DNA of 64,000 bases from Cochliopodium minus (GCA_024220525.1 JAMYWO010000193.1:1-64000), one strand, 5' to 3'; positions 25,491 through 38,817 are shown, counted from the stretch's first letter. The notes: generated from the letters alone by a model not told the origin. Program-made: numbers and translations.

Positions 25491-26264
25491 TTAATTATAT
25501 TTTAGAAAAATTTGAATCTTTTTAGAATTACTTTCAAAAAATTCAAGTTTTGACTTTAAATATTCTTTACATTCAGGCAAATGCAAAGAATAAAGTCCAT
25601 AATTTTGATTTTGAAAACAAAAAGAGCAAGTAAAGAGATGATCATTTACAGTGAGAGGATGATCTTTCGATTCATTGACAGTCATCACCATTTCACAAAC
25701 AGAACAAGAAATCTTCAAATCATTAATTCTGATAGCCAATCTTTTATTTACATCCAACTCTCCAATTTTGCAAAGAGGGCAAAGATTATCTACCAAAGCA
25801 CAATTTACGCAGAAATGTTTCATGCAGTTGGAGGAACATAGGAGTGGTTCATTCAATAATTCTTTGCAAATATTACAATAGAAAATTTCATCTGCATTCA
25901 GTAGTGTAAATCCTCCTTTCTTTCCTTTTAATGGATCTTCATGTTTTAAAAGATATTCATTTTGTTCTTTAAATAGATTGGTCAGAAAATTTTTGATTCT
26001 TTGATTCTCTTCTTTTATTTCCTCATGTTCAAGAGAAATTTGATTGAGGAAATTTATTTGTTCATTCAAATAATCTATTTCTTTCTCTTTAACTTTGAGT
26101 TGTTCTTCGAGATAGTTTTTATCATTTGTAACCAGTTGAAACATCTCATCTATTTTGTAAATTTTATTTGTGAGATTTTCAATCTGATTACTCAATCGAG
26201 TTCTCTCATTTTTCAAATTTTGAACTTGATTCTCGAGTCTGGAGATCGCTTCTTTAACTTCCAT
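25491..26264 (-). CDS. Coiled-coil RING-finger protein
   Basis: Single-exon gene. The start is taken at the ATG at 26264 (MEVKEAISRLENQVQNLKNE). Residues about 1-125 form a long coiled coil. A RING finger follows: FYCNICKELLNEPLLC, CMKHFCVNC, CPLCK (C3HC4 spacing). After it comes a second Cys/His-rich stretch, ISCSVCEMVMTVNE plus FTCSFCFQNQ and LHLPECKEYL, resembling a TRAF-type or B-box-like zinc finger. A probable E3 ubiquitin ligase that oligomerises through its N-terminus. Here the coiled coil precedes the RING, the opposite of TRIM/TRAF order. Confidence 0.8.
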   Translation of the reverse strand: MEVKEAISRLENQVQNLKNERTRLSNQIENLTNKIYKIDEMFQLVTNDKNYLEEQLKVKEKEIDYLNEQINFLNQISLEHEEIKEENQRIKNFLTNLFKEQNEYLLKHEDPLKGKKGGFTLLNADEIFYCNICKELLNEPLLCSSNCMKHFCVNCALVDNLCPLCKIGELDVNKRLAIRINDLKISCSVCEMVMTVNESKDHPLTVNDHLFTCSFCFQNQNYGLYSLHLPECKEYLKSKLEFFESNSKKIQIFLKYN

Positions 26265-26656
26265 TTCCAAAAATTTAAATCAAAATTGAAATTTCGATTA
26301 ATTTATTAAGATTTTTTATATAAAAAAATATCTTAATTTGATTTTTGAATTGTTTTCCTTTTGAATAGTTTGATTGATAAATAATGAGAATTTTAAATTA
26401 GTACAATTTTTTTTTATTTTTTTGGATTGTCCCTTCCAAATAAATTTTAGAGGTAATTTTAAGATTTTGATTTATCCTATAAAAGATATGCACCTTAAAT
26501 TTTGGTTTTAATAGAAAATAAAAAATATGACATTCAATTGTTTATATATAGTGAGGAAATTTATCTCTCTTCGCCAAGAATTAATGTTTCAAAGGATTGG
26601 ACTTAAGCAAATCACATTAAAAACTTTGTAAGAGGATGTAGATGAAAAATTTATTT
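26265..26656. other. Intergenic spacer
   Basis: 392 nt of A/T-rich sequence between the RING gene start and the ANK-RapGAP gene end. Nothing recognised. Confidence 0.55.
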
Positions 26657-29600
26657 TTAAAAAAAATTCATTTTTTTGCAATATTTCTTTTTTATACTTG
26701 CAAACTCTTCACAAAATATTTTGTTGATAGTATTGACATAAGGCGGACTTCTGTTGATGGACAACAAACCATCGATGGCGTTAGTGAACAAACAATCACG
26801 TAGAGTGTCAAAGTCGGAAATAGGAGAAGATGGCAAACTGGGTTTGAAATTCAAAATTCTTTTTCTCCAAAAACATGCAAGTTTGAATTGCTTTAAAAAA
26901 AAAAATAATGAAAATAAAATAATATTAAAAACAAAATTTATTAAAAAATAAAAATAAAAATAATATAAAAATAAAATAAAAAAATAAAAAAATTAAGAAA
27001 TAAGCAAAAAATTAAAAAATTATTGTTAAATTAAAAAAAAAAAATGATGAAAATAATTAAGAATAAAAAATAAATTTTTAATTAAAATAAAAATTTATAA
27101 ACATTTTAAAAAAATAAAAAATAAAAAATAAATTTTTAATTAAAATAAAATTTATAAACAATCAAAATTAAAACAAATAATAAAAAATAATTATTTTTTT
27201 ACTTTTGGGTCTTCTTTCAAAGGTTGAATAACAAAAGCTATTGAATTGACGGATCCACGAAATCTCGGCTTCAAAGGGGAGTTGGGGTGGATGAAGTAGA
27301 ATAAAATTTTGTTATTTCCAATGAACTGTCTCCTCTCGTGCTCATCCATCATAGAGGCCACATTGAAAGATACTTCGAAGCCTCTCCAACTTTAATTTTA
27401 GTAAAAAAAAAAAAATAAAAATAAAAAAAATAAAAAATAAAAAATAAAAAATAAAAAATAAAAAATAAAAAAAAAAATAAAAAAAATAAGTTGAAAAAAA
27501 TAATAAATAACCTTGAATAGTAGATGCACTTGTCAGTCTCTAAATCACGACCACCAGTGTAATATTCCCAATTGGTCAAGTCAGTTTTTTTGCCCATGAT
27601 GTCCATGAAAGAGAGGAACGTTTCGTCTGCCTCATTGTTCACCATCTCCTCTTCTTTGAACTGCTCCTCTTTTCCATAAATCACTCCAATCGATGCGCAC
27701 CTATTAATAATAAATAAAAATAATAACATATTTTTGAGAAAAACCTGATTAATTTTAATTTTAAAAAAAAAATTAATATAAATGATTTAAATTATAAGAG
27801 GAAAAAAAGAAAATAAAAATTTGATAAAATCTATTGAAAAAATTTAATTGAATAAATAATCAAAATTAAAATTAAAATTAAAACAAAGAAATTAAAAAAG
27901 TGAACAACAAATCATCAGAAATAAATGTGAAATTAAAATTTTTTACTTTAAAAAAAAATAAAATAACAAAAATACACTTAAAACAATCAGAAAATAATAA
28001 AAACACATAAAAAAAAAAATTAATAAAACCAAAAAAAAAAAAATAAAACAAAAAGCTAAAAAAAAAATTTTTAAAAAAAATTTTAAAAGATAAACTACTT
28101 AGGTGGACCAAGCCTGGCCTCGAGAGACAAAATGTCCAAAGAAGCCAAATGGATGGAGTTCTTGTCAATCTCAATCCACTTCTCCGACTTCTCGCTAGAT
28201 TTGATGATCTTAGGAATCGTCTCCGAGTTATAAAGGAGAGACAAGTCGCTCTTGCTGCTGCTCCAGTACTTGACGAGGTAGTCGAAAAAATACTTTTGCG
28301 TGACTGTGTCTTCTGACTTGCTTTCTCCAAGCAATTTTTCGGTTTTGTTGTTGTGCACTGGCATTCCTATTTGTTGTTGTGTGACTGTCAATTTCCAAAA
28401 TCCCCACTTTTTTTTATTTCCAAAAAAATAAATACAAAAATAAAAAATAAAAAATAAAAAATATTAAAATAAATAGAAATAAAAATAAAAATAAAAATAA
28501 ATAGAAATAAAAATAAAAATAAAAATAAAAATAAAAATAAAAATAAAATAAATACAAAAATCAAAAATAAAAATAAAAATAAATAATTAAACTTTATTTG
28601 AAAGAAAAATGATGGAAACAAAATGTATGGTTAGTACACCATATCAAACAAAAATTTAATCTTAATTTTTATACAAAATCAGTGAATAAGAAAAGTATCG
28701 TTAATTGAGATGTTATTAAGATTAGATTGATAAATGAAGTTTGATCCCATTGATAGTTGAGAATGTAATAAAAAAAAAAAAAAAAAAACTAAAAAGAAAG
28801 AAAGAAAGAAAAAAAGGTATTTTTATTGTTACCTTATTGATCAAAAGATAACGAAAAGAACCCTTAAACAAACGAGGAAGAAAACAAATCATCTTGTACT
28901 CATCGTTGTGATTGGCATCGAAGAAGAAAAGGTGATGAGTCTTGTTGAAAAACTTGCTGACGTACTCGCTGTAAGACCCCTTCAAGTCGAGCAAAGGACA
29001 TGCAGAACCAGTGCCGCTGTTGCTAGAGTTGGAAGAGCGAGAGGGGGAAGTGCGGGGAGAAAGGAGGGAATTGACAAGAGAGGGGCTCGGACTGTTGTAG
29101 TTGAAATTGATGTTTTCGAGAGAAGAATTCAAAAAAGTGTTTGTGTTATTATTATTGTTCGTACTGTTGTTGTTACTGTTATTATTATTGTTGTTATTGT
29201 TGACGTTGACATTGATGCTTTCGTTCGAGAGGCTTTTTTCGTTGGGCAAGTTCTCGGCGAAGATGCTGCTCGAGTTCCTTTGGAAGGTGTTGCTGCTGTT
29301 GTTGGAGGTCCTTGGGGTGATGCTGGTGGAGGTCCTTGGTGTTGTGGTTGTTGACGTTCTTGATGTTCTTGGTGTTGTTGTGTTGGAGCCTGAAGTTCTG
29401 GGTGTGCTGGAAGGTGTTGCTCTTTTTTTTTTTTTTGTTTTTATTTTTTTTATTTTTTTTTTTTAAAGAAGAAAATAAAAGATTATTTTGTTTAGCTCTG
29501 AAAATTAATAATACATTAAAACAATTTTATTTTACTTTACATATAACTGTTGAAATTAATAAAAAAATGAGGTAATAGGTTGATTTAAAATAACAAAAAT

Positions 29601-31763
29601 TTAATCAAAAAATTAAAAAAAGTAACAAAAAATAAAAAAAAAGTAAATAACAATAAAAAAATAAAAAATAATAAAAAAATCACATTAAGGTTTAATTTGA
29701 AAAAAACTTTTCTCAAAAAAAAAAAAATAGAAAAGAAAAAGAATTCTTTTTTTACCCCATAAAACACAAAATAATGCCCTCTTCAGGCTCGCCAAGCAAC
29801 TCAGGATCCAAATTTCCGAAAACTTCGTCTTTGATGACTTGTTGAATTTGTTTTTTGTTGATCATCAAAGAAATTCGGTTTTTCCACTTGAAAGGCCTCT
29901 CGAGTATTTGCGTCAAAGAAACGTTCTGAGCTTCCTTGGCAATGTCCAAAGGAGTTTTCTTTTCGTTGTTGCAGAGTGTCGGATCCGCTCCGTTATCCAA
30001 CAAAATTTTGATCACTCCTTCAAAGCCTTTAATTGTACTAAAATGTTTTTTTATCGAAATTTAAATTAGTGTTGAAAAAAAAAATTAAAAAAATTAAAAA
30101 TATTCTCAGTGTAATTGTTGTTAATTGAAATAAAAAATTTCTCGAGTTTAATTTTATAAAATTTAATTTAATTTTTGAATTAATTTTTGTTTTATTTTTA
30201 TACCTTATGTGTAGTGGTGTATTACCATCATTATCTTGTGGAGACAAAAAAACTCCTCTTTGCGCCAACAAGTTCACAACATATTCGCTTCCACTAAAGC
30301 AAGCACTTGTCACAGCAGTGACCCCCGAAAAATTTCCCTAATTTTTTTTTTATATTTATTTAGATTTTAAAAGCAATTAATTTATATTTGTTTGAAATAG
30401 TATCTGATTTTTTCAAAACAGAAATTTCAACTTTGTTTTTCTTTAAAAATCTCTTGTGATACAAATTTACAAATTGTCAATAAAAAACATACTAAAGTGA
30501 GATTTAAAGATCCAAAAAAAATATGAATGATTATCGAATTCGTGGTATTTAAAATATATTTGTGAATTATCAATCAAGTTTAAATTAATCTTTTTGTAGA
30601 AAATTCATATGTCAAAATGAATTTTCAAATTGAATTGAAATCTCAATCTTGTTTTATTTTATTTTACCTTATTCAGCACATTCATATCTAATTGTGCAAT
30701 TAATGATGATAGGAGCAATTTCAACAACATATCTTCTTTCCCTGTGAGATTAATGAGGTAATGGAGCAGATTGGAACCATCCTTTGGATTCATCAGATTG
30801 ACATTTGCCCCATTTTCTAATATACACAAACAAATGTCCCATTTCTTTTGAGAGATAGCATACATCAACAATGTCTCGCCCTTAAGAAAATAAATGATTA
30901 TTATAAAGATTATTGAAAGAGATGGACTGATATTATATTAAAATAAAAATAGATCATTCAAGATATCCTTAAAAAATTCTAGATTTAGACATGAATGAAT
31001 TATATGAAAGTTTATTGTTACAATTTAAATAATAATTTAATAAATATATATGTTCATATTTATATATTTATGATATATCCTTCATATTGTATCTTATGAC
31101 ATCATTTTAATTTTATGTACATACCTTATCATTGATATGGTTGAGATATTTTTTATATTCTTTTTGTGCGATCTTAGTTGAGAAGACCAACACATTTCCC
31201 TCCTTGATATACATCATCAATTTCTCATTTCTCTTCATCTTCTTCTGGCGAGTCAATTTGATAGGATTATTGGATTTCTCATATTTCTTATTATCATTGG
31301 TCAATTCGAACAATCCAGTCATAGATTGTCCCATCTTATGTATCTTCAAAGGGGTCTTGGTATTATTATTATTATTATTGGAAGGTGTAATCCTCATTTT
31401 AAACAGATCTTTGTCTGTTTTGACCTTATTGGTGGGGCTATTCGTATCATTGGTGGTATCTTTGGTATGTGATATTATCGGCTCTTCCTTGCTCATCTGC
31501 ACTTTTGAATATTTCGCAGTGACAGTCTTGCCTTCATTTACATTTGAGGATTTTCTTTCCATTATATCTACTTTTTGTATATTTGGTGATTCACTTTTGA
31601 TCACATTGTTAGATGATGGATCTACATCTTGTATTCTTATTTTTGAATATTTTGCAGTGACGAATTTTGATGATGGAGTGTCCAGATTTGATTTCTTCAA
31701 ATCTTGTCCACCATTATTATTTTCTGATGAATTCAATTCATTTGATTTGAATTCATCGCTCAT
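26657..31763 (-). CDS. Ankyrin-repeat Rap/Ran-GAP domain protein
   Basis: The start at 31763 (MSDEFKSNELNSSENNNGG) begins a disordered Ser/Asn/Lys region with a repeated KYSKI/KYSKV motif. Ankyrin repeats follow in separate exons: ETLLMYAISQKKWDICLCIL, VTSACFSGSEYVVNLLAQRG with NDGNTPLHI, and VIKILLDNGADPTLCNNEKK. A Thr/Ser/Pro and Asn-run linker (28722-29420) leads to the GAP module: YKMICFLPRLFKGSFRYLL, then IGVIYGKEEQFKEEEMVNNE, then WEYYTGGRDL, then RGFEVSFNVASMMDEHERRQ and FIGNNKILFYF. These match the Rap/Ran-GAP fold (IGxIYxxxxQ, GGxD, FHVSTxLP/RKRHIGND). The 'HIGND' Asn-thumb region is modified to FIGNNK, so catalytic competence should be tested. Expected role is GTPase-activating protein for a Rap/Rheb-type small GTPase. 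The gene has many introns. Confidence 0.8.
27395..27510. repeat. A/T simple repeat in RapGAP intron
   Basis: AAAAAT-type units within an intron of the ANK-RapGAP gene. Similar blocks occur at 28430-28590. Confidence 0.85.
28415..28600. repeat. A/T simple repeat in RapGAP intron
   Basis: AAAATA/AAATAA units forming a dense microsatellite inside an intron. The Phe/Leu/Ile-rich frame on the minus strand here is composition only. Confidence 0.85.
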
Positions 31764-31903
31764 TTTTTATATATTTGAATAAGGAGAAAAGATAATCCAA
31801 ATTCAATCAAAATAAGATAATCATTATTTCTATCATTGTATTTTGCCATAATCACTTCACCTTCTATAAAAGATTAAATATTAATAAATTTTTTCAAAAA
31901 AAT

Positions 31904-34900
31904 TTATTTTGTTTCTTCTTCTTTCAAAAAAACAACATTTTCAATGAATTGGGAATCATTGTTTTTGATCTTTTCTCTGATGAAGGCTTTGTGATCGATA
32001 TTTTTGCCACTGAGGGAAACAAAAGAGCAGTTGTCGTCATTGATAACAGTGTTGATTCTGTTGATGGAAATGGTGAGTTTCTCAGGAACGGGACTGGATG
32101 TATCAACAGGTTTGGAACTGAAAGAAGTAGTGTTAGATTCAATCAACTCTTCTTCATCTTCAACAATAGGAGGTGTTTCTACAATTATTTTAGTGGGAAC
32201 TTTATTTGGGTTCTTAAAAGGAACCTTGTTCGGGTTTTTGTTGGGATTTTTAAGAGGGTTAACGGGGTTTTTAACAGGTACTTTCTCAGGATTCTTGACA
32301 GGGTTTTTAGTGACAGTTTTGGTTGGAGGGGATACTTTGTGTTCAACCTTTGGAGTGTCAAGTTCGTTAGAGGTTGGAATTTCGAGGGTGTAAGACCTTC
32401 TCAAAGAACTAGGATCATCAATCAAAAAATAAATAAAATTCATGTCGTCTTCTTTCTTGTGTTCTACGATAATGTGGTCCAAATCACTTTTCTTTCTTCC
32501 CGAAATGATCTTCTTGATGGATTCGACGGTGATTGGCTCATCAGTAGTGACTATCATAGATTTAATGAGTCTTTCTTGTTCTTTATCAACAACGAGAGGT
32601 TTTTCTTCTTCTTTCATGACAGATGTTTCTTTAGGAACTTCTTTCTTAGGTTGGACTTCTTGCAATTTTTTGGATGTAGAAGGAGAATCACGCTTGATTT
32701 CTTCCAATTTCTTTGAAGGAGGTGTATTAACTTTTGGAGGAAGAGCAACTTCTTTAGGAATCTCTTTTTTAGGATCATCTTTCTTTGTCTCTTCACGTTG
32801 GACTTCTTGCAATTTTTTGGATGTGGAAGGAGAATCACGCTTGATTTCTTCAAATTTCTTGGTAGGAGGGGTGTTTTCTTTGGGTTGATCTTGAGTTTTT
32901 GAAGAGTGGACCTGAGTAGACTCTTCCAACACTTCTTCTTCTTCTTCGATGGAATACTGAACAACGAAAGGACTCTTGTTTGTGACTGTCAACTTTATGG
33001 AATCAGTTCCAACATTCCTATTTTTGGAGATGATCTCTTTCAAATCTTCTTCTTTGATTTCGTTTTTATCCATGTTGATGATTTTTACTTTGGTATCGTT
33101 TCTTGGTTCTTCGTTGATTACTATGACAGGTTTTTGTTCTTCCTTGATTTCTTTAACGGATTTTTGCTCTTCTTTGATAGGTTTTTGTTCTTCTTTTATT
33201 TCTTTCACCGTTCTTTGTTCTTCCTTTATTTCTTTCACACTTTCATTGAGGACCCTGGTCTTGGGAGAGTCTCTAGGCTTTTCCTGCAAGGTGACAATAG
33301 CTTTAGGCTTTTCCTCTTCGATAACTTTTGTTTCAATGTTTTCAGTATCAGAAGGAATTTCTTCGAGAGGTTCCTCATCGTGGGGGCTTGAGTGAACTTG
33401 AGATGGTATCTCTTCCAAAGTCTCGCTGTCCGATTTTTCTTTCTCTTTCTCAATTACTCTGATACCCATAGGAGACGAGTTGCTTAAGCTCAATTCTTCT
33501 AAAACTCTGGTGTTACTAGGAGTTTGTGGATACTTGGTAACCTCTGGAGTATTAATAGGAGTGCTCAGTTCCAACTCGGTCAAAACTTTGGTTTGAGGAG
33601 AATGGTCTTCTCTTGATGGAATAGGAGAACTTCCACTCAAGTTTAACTCTTCCAAAACTCTGGTGTTGCTAGGAGATTGTTTGACCTCTCCTTTCATCTC
33701 AATGCTCTCGTTGTCAGAGGGGACATCCTCTCTTTTCGAAGACTCTTCAAGTGTTATAGTTTTTGGTTTTTCATCCAAAACTCTGGTCTTAGGAGATTCT
33801 TCAACTACGATCTTCTTTTTAGGTGGCTCTTCGTTCAATACTCTTGTCTTTGGCGAATCCTTTGTTCTTTGTGGTTCTTCATGTACCACTCTGGTGCTCG
33901 AAGGGCTTTCTTGGATGGCCACCACTTCCTTAGGAGTCTCTTCCAAAATGCTCTTAGGTTTCTCTGGTTCGCTGTCAGAATCGGAGGCAGGTTGAACATT
34001 GATGTGGATGTTTTTGATCAAAAAGCCTGATTTCTTGTGTCCAGGTTTGTGGAGTACATCATGATCTTCCACTTTTGGAGATTCTTTAATATCTTTTTTG
34101 ATCTCCACTACTTTTTTATCTTCGAAAGGGATCTCCTTCAATACAATTTTTGGAGTCTCTTCAACCTTTGGAGTTTCGTGGTCTTGATTATCTTTCTGTT
34201 TTACTTCGACGATCGATTTATCCTCAAAAGGAATCTCCTTCAAAACAATCTTTGGTTTTGGTTCCTCTTTTGGTACTTCACGTTGATGAGTCACCTCAAT
34301 CTTTGGAGTTTCGTGGTGTTCATTATCTTTCTGTTTTACTTCGACGATCGATTTATCCTCAAAAGGAATCTCCTTCAAAACAATCTTTGGTTTTGGTTCC
34401 TCTTTTGGTGCTTCACGTTGATGAGTCACCTCAATCTTTGGAGTTTCGTGGTGTTGATTATCTTTTTGTTTGATTTCAACAATCGATTTATCCTCGAAAG
34501 GAATCTCCTTCAACACAATCTTTGGTTGATGATGTACTTCACGATCCTCATGATCTGAATGAGAGGGTTGATGGATGGATGAATCTTCATTATCTGAAAC
34601 TTGATCATTGAAATCCCTATTACTTTTGACAGATTCAGTAACTTCATTCAAGATCTCTTCATCAGTAGTGCTAGATGAAGAACTGGATGAAGATTTTTTT
34701 TGGTCAAATTGTTGTTCTTCTCCAACCTCTGACTCCCTATTTCTCTGGTTGAATTTTTCAGTGTCGATATCACTATCATTGTCGCTCACCAACTTTTTAT
34801 TTCTTCCATAATCACTATCAGATCCACTTGATGGATTTACTCTTTTATCTCCATCACTATCGCTTGCTCCCTTCTCGATATTCTTGATTATATTCTTGAC

Positions 34901-35900
34901 ATTCTTCTTTGGGGCCATCTTCTTGAATGGACCTGTCTTCTTTGGGGGCATCTGTTGATTCTTTAAGAAGGGAGATTGAATTTTGGTAGTTTGTTTGAAT
35001 ATTCTCTTTTCTGGCTTTTGGATAGGTCTATCACTGCTAAGCTCTTGATTTCTCTGCTCGAACATATCCAATTTATTTCCAAAGGATTTATCATTAGGAG
35101 TTCTAATGCTATTCTCATTCTCATCATTGCTGCTTTCACCAGATCTCCTATTATTTGAAGAATATACTGGTGCAGATTCCTCCAAATCTTCATCTTCCCC
35201 TTCCTCATAATGGGATTGTGAATAATTGGAATAATCATTGTTTTTAACGTATCTCTCATTATCACTTCCACTATCATTATTTTTTGTCTGGAATCTCTCA
35301 TATCTTTCTCTCTCCTTATCTATCTTCTCATCCTCTGATGATGAAAATTCTATTGTCTGTTTTGGTGGTTGATATATCTTTTGTGCTCTCAATGGAGAAT
35401 CTATTCTATCATTGAGGATGATTCTGTTAACTGTGGGCTCCTTTTTTCTTTTTGGATATTCTACATTTGAAAATGGGAGATTCACTTCTATTGTCTTTAT
35501 GCATATTGGATTCTGTCTTGGATTTTGTCCCCATATTATATCTATTATCACACTTGTTTTATGTCTCTCTATTTTTCCAATAAATATATCTTCGCTTTGC
35601 AACCATCCCTCAAATAGAATCAAATTATGGGAATCTCTAAACCATACATCCTTAAATTTCAATCTTGCACTATATAATCCATGATTTGCTCTATCCACTA
35701 TTATCTCTTCCAATATATCCAATGTTCTAGATTTTACATCAATTGCTTTTATTTGAGATAATTTATTGGCCTTGGCGCCTAGTATTTATATATTGGGAAT
35801 ATGAATTCATATAAATATTTTAATTTGAAAGCAATATTTATATTGAACCTATTGATAAATTGTGATTATTCCTCTTTCTATGATTTTTTGATTCACTCAT
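31904..35900 (-). CDS. Large acidic, internally repetitive protein
   Basis: Exon 1 is 35849-35900 (MSESKNHRKRNNHNLSI). It splices in phase 1 to exon 2 at 35778 (GAKANKLSQIKAIDVKSRTL), which stays open to 31904, about 1,300 residues. The N-terminal ~100 residues look folded (beta-rich: YSARLKFKDVWFRDSHNLIL) with a C2-like feel; I do not claim the family. The rest is disordered and charged. It contains four tandem copies of KIVLKEIPFEDKSIVE (positions about 34080-34540), repeated SPKTRVLNE/SNTRVLEEL motifs (33240-33910), a KEIKEEQKP run, and a Lys/Pro/Asn 'KNPNKVP' run. The C-terminus is again compact (DNCSFVSLSGKNIDHKAF). Likely a scaffold; function unknown. Confidence 0.78.
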
Positions 35901-36105
35901 TTCCAAATGTTCTCGTATAAATCAATAATAAAACAGTTTTTTTTTAATATAATTATGTAAATTAATGTTTATACTCAACTCTTCTAGAAGCTCGATAAAA
36001 TGAGGATTTTCGTATTTTGTTTGGAATCAGATTATATCCAATAATTATCATAAAATTATAAAATTAAAATGAAAATTAGAATGAAAATCTTTGAAAGGAA
36101 TATTT

Positions 36106-38817
36106 TTAAAGTTTTGAAACAAATTTATGGGAAGGAGTAATGTCTACTGGAGTTGCACATTCTTTCCAGTAGTGAGGTCTTTCAGTTGAATCTTTAGATT
36201 TGATGGTTGCCTCGAACAAATCCTCATAAACATTACCACCAGATCTACAAATGACCGAAGGCAAAGCACAATCAGGGAGGGAAAAAGAGTCAACAAGGGA
36301 TACGCTATCATCCTTAAGATCAAAACAAAGTTTAGTGATTACAGACTTGCATTTTTTGGGGATTTCAGGTGAAGAGAAGAAAGCACCTTCATAAAAAAAA
36401 GAAGAATCTTTCACAATGTTGTCCAAAGCATATAATGCACAAAGTTTAGAAAGAACAGGTTTGAGGGAGTCGTTTGTAACTCTGTTGATGGCCTCTCTGA
36501 ATTTTCTGAAAGCAAGGTAGTGAAAGTGAGCCTTGCAAAGATCTTGGATGAAAAAAACTTGTGTATCGTTCCAAGCTTCCCAAGCAGAGTTGCTGGAAAG
36601 ATTGAATAATAATTGCTGAGAAGAAGAGTTTAATAAATAAAATACTCTCCACTGAAGAGCAGTATCAAGAAAGCTATTTTCGGATAAATCAACAATATCA
36701 ATCTCTTCTATCTTAGAAAATTTGCTTCCTGAAGTAGCGAGATAATCTTCACTGTAATTATTGAAAAAATCTATCGATTTGAATGGAGAAGAAACAGGCT
36801 TTGATGAAGTTTGTTTTGTTTTGAAAACTTTCAAAAGATATCTCCCCAACTGTTGAATTAGAACGTTGTTGTCACCTTCATAAGTTAAAGAAGGATCATT
36901 CATTTCTCTGAGGAGTCCAAGACCACTAAAAGCACTAAAACCATGACCTTTAAGAGATTCGTTTAATAAAATGTTTAAAAATATTGGAGATTGTTTTATT
37001 TTAAAATAAAGAACAAAAATGTTTTTATCGAAAAAAAAAAAATGTTTTTGTTTGTTTAAAAAATTAATTTCGCTATGAAATTGATACCTCCACAACATTG
37101 TCTGGCTTCTTGGATCAAATCTTTTGAAGTAGAAGTGCAAATAGGTTTTGATCCAGAAGATATAGCATGGATTTCGGCATTCATTTGCAAAAACTCATCG
37201 CTCACATCCCCCTTCAACCCTCTCTCCGATACCTCATAATAAATTTGATATTGCCATTTACAAAAAAAATGATAAGTGAAACAAGCAGCGAGGTAAGGGA
37301 GGATTCTGAATCTCTGCATGGGGTATTCCCAAATTTGATCCTCTTTTTCCTTTGTGCTTCCAAACTGTCTTCTGGTCCCACTGTATCTGATCACTATTGT
37401 GAGTGCTTTTTTCATGTAATTGACAGCATCTGCTGATATAGAAACTCTTCCACCACTCAAAGATCCCTTTTTGATTTAATTTATCAAAGAAAATGAATTT
37501 AAATCAATATTAATTATTTGATTTTTCAATTTCTCCAACAAAATTAAGTTTTTATTTACCAAAGTCAAAGCGAACCTTTTTTGAGGATCAGGTATTTTAG
37601 AGTAGTATTCTCCATTGTCATTGATGTCTTGATACCTGTTTAAAAGAGCTTCTTTGGGCAATACCACCTTGTCGAACAAAACGAATCCGTTGTCCACGCC
37701 ATTCCACCCCGCTTTCGGACCTATGTCTCCCACAGTGACACCCTTAAGAGGGAGGTAAGTGTCTACATCTCTCAGTTGTACCACAAACCAATGCAAACCA
37801 TAGTTTGTTGATGAGATTATCAACTGAGCAGCTATAACTGCATGTGTTGCATGTTTCCTTTATTGAAGGATGTTAATTTGAAAGTTTTTAATTTTGCTCC
37901 ATAAATAAACAAAAAATTATTATTAACGTTAACTATTGATATATATATATATATATATATTTGAATTATTAATTCTATTCACTCACAATTTTGTATATAA
38001 TATCTTAAAAGTAATTTGTTTTTTTTTTTTTTACCCCATATTTCCAACCCACCATTTTGCTGCTTCTTTGCATGGACTGTTGAGGATTAATTTTTTGGAA
38101 TCTTTATCATATATGGCCTCGGTAAGCATCTCTTGTGTATTGGTTCCATGTGAAAGCTCGGTCAGCCCAAAGCAGCCAAAATATTTGAGTGATTGGATCT
38201 TCTCGCTTCTTGGGAAATATTGAATGTGATTTTCGGGTGTTCCAAGTTTTTCGATTGTATTGGCGAACATATAATGCAATCCCAAGCATGTTGCAGCTTT
38301 AAAATTTAATATTAAAATTTCATATAAAAAAAAAAGTAAGTTATATCTTGTTTACCAGGGTGAGAATAGGAGGAAATCACATCATGCAATGATATAGCTA
38401 ATTCTGGGCTTTTTTCTGCAACCATAAAAGTCACCAATCCTAATTCACATAATCTGACTATTCTTTTCCAGGTTGTTTCTCTCTGTTTGCTTCTTTCGGT
38501 GGTATTATATTCAAAGAAAGAGAGATCCAATTTGAAAAGGGGATCATTAGATAATATCTTGTGCATATCTTCTCTGAATTGGGTTGTATTTCCTTCCAAA
38601 AGATGTCTCAATTCTGATCTGAGGATATATGAAAAAATAAAATGGCGATTTGAGTCAAAAAAGTTTGAAGGGAGGTATTTACGATTTGAATGAGGCGAGT
38701 TTTCTATATATATCCAATGGACCAGATTGGGTTTCAAATTTATGTGATAGATTATCTGTATGTGACAAATAATAAAATTGAATAGAGGAGAAACAAAAAT
38801 TTGTTGAAAATACCCAT
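36106..38817 (-). CDS. Peroxisomal acyl-CoA oxidase
   Basis: First enzyme of peroxisomal beta-oxidation: it oxidises acyl-CoA to 2-enoyl-CoA with FAD and passes electrons to O2, giving H2O2. The initiator exon is only 4 nt (38814-38817, ATGG), then exon 2 from 38755 (DNLSHKFETQSGPLDIYRKL). Further exons carry ELRHLLEGNTTQFREDMHKI, FGCFGLTELSHGTNTQEMLT (FAD/substrate region), WWVGNMGKHATHAV, KAGWNGVDNGFVLFDKVVLP, RVSISADAVNYMKKAL, YSGTRRQFG, CGGHGFSAFSGLG and YEGDNNVLIQQLGRYL. The C-terminus is KFVSKL, a canonical type-1 peroxisomal targeting signal. Length and domain order match eukaryotic ACOX. It indicates aerobic peroxisomes. Confidence 0.95.

Noticed and set aside
28908-29466. Val/Arg-rich and Leu-rich plus-strand frames
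   Set aside because: They are antisense to the Asn/Ser/Thr linker of the ANK-RapGAP protein.
32004-34473. Several plus-strand Ser/Phe-rich frames
   Set aside because: They overlap the large minus-strand repeat protein and mirror its repeats; no start context or domains.
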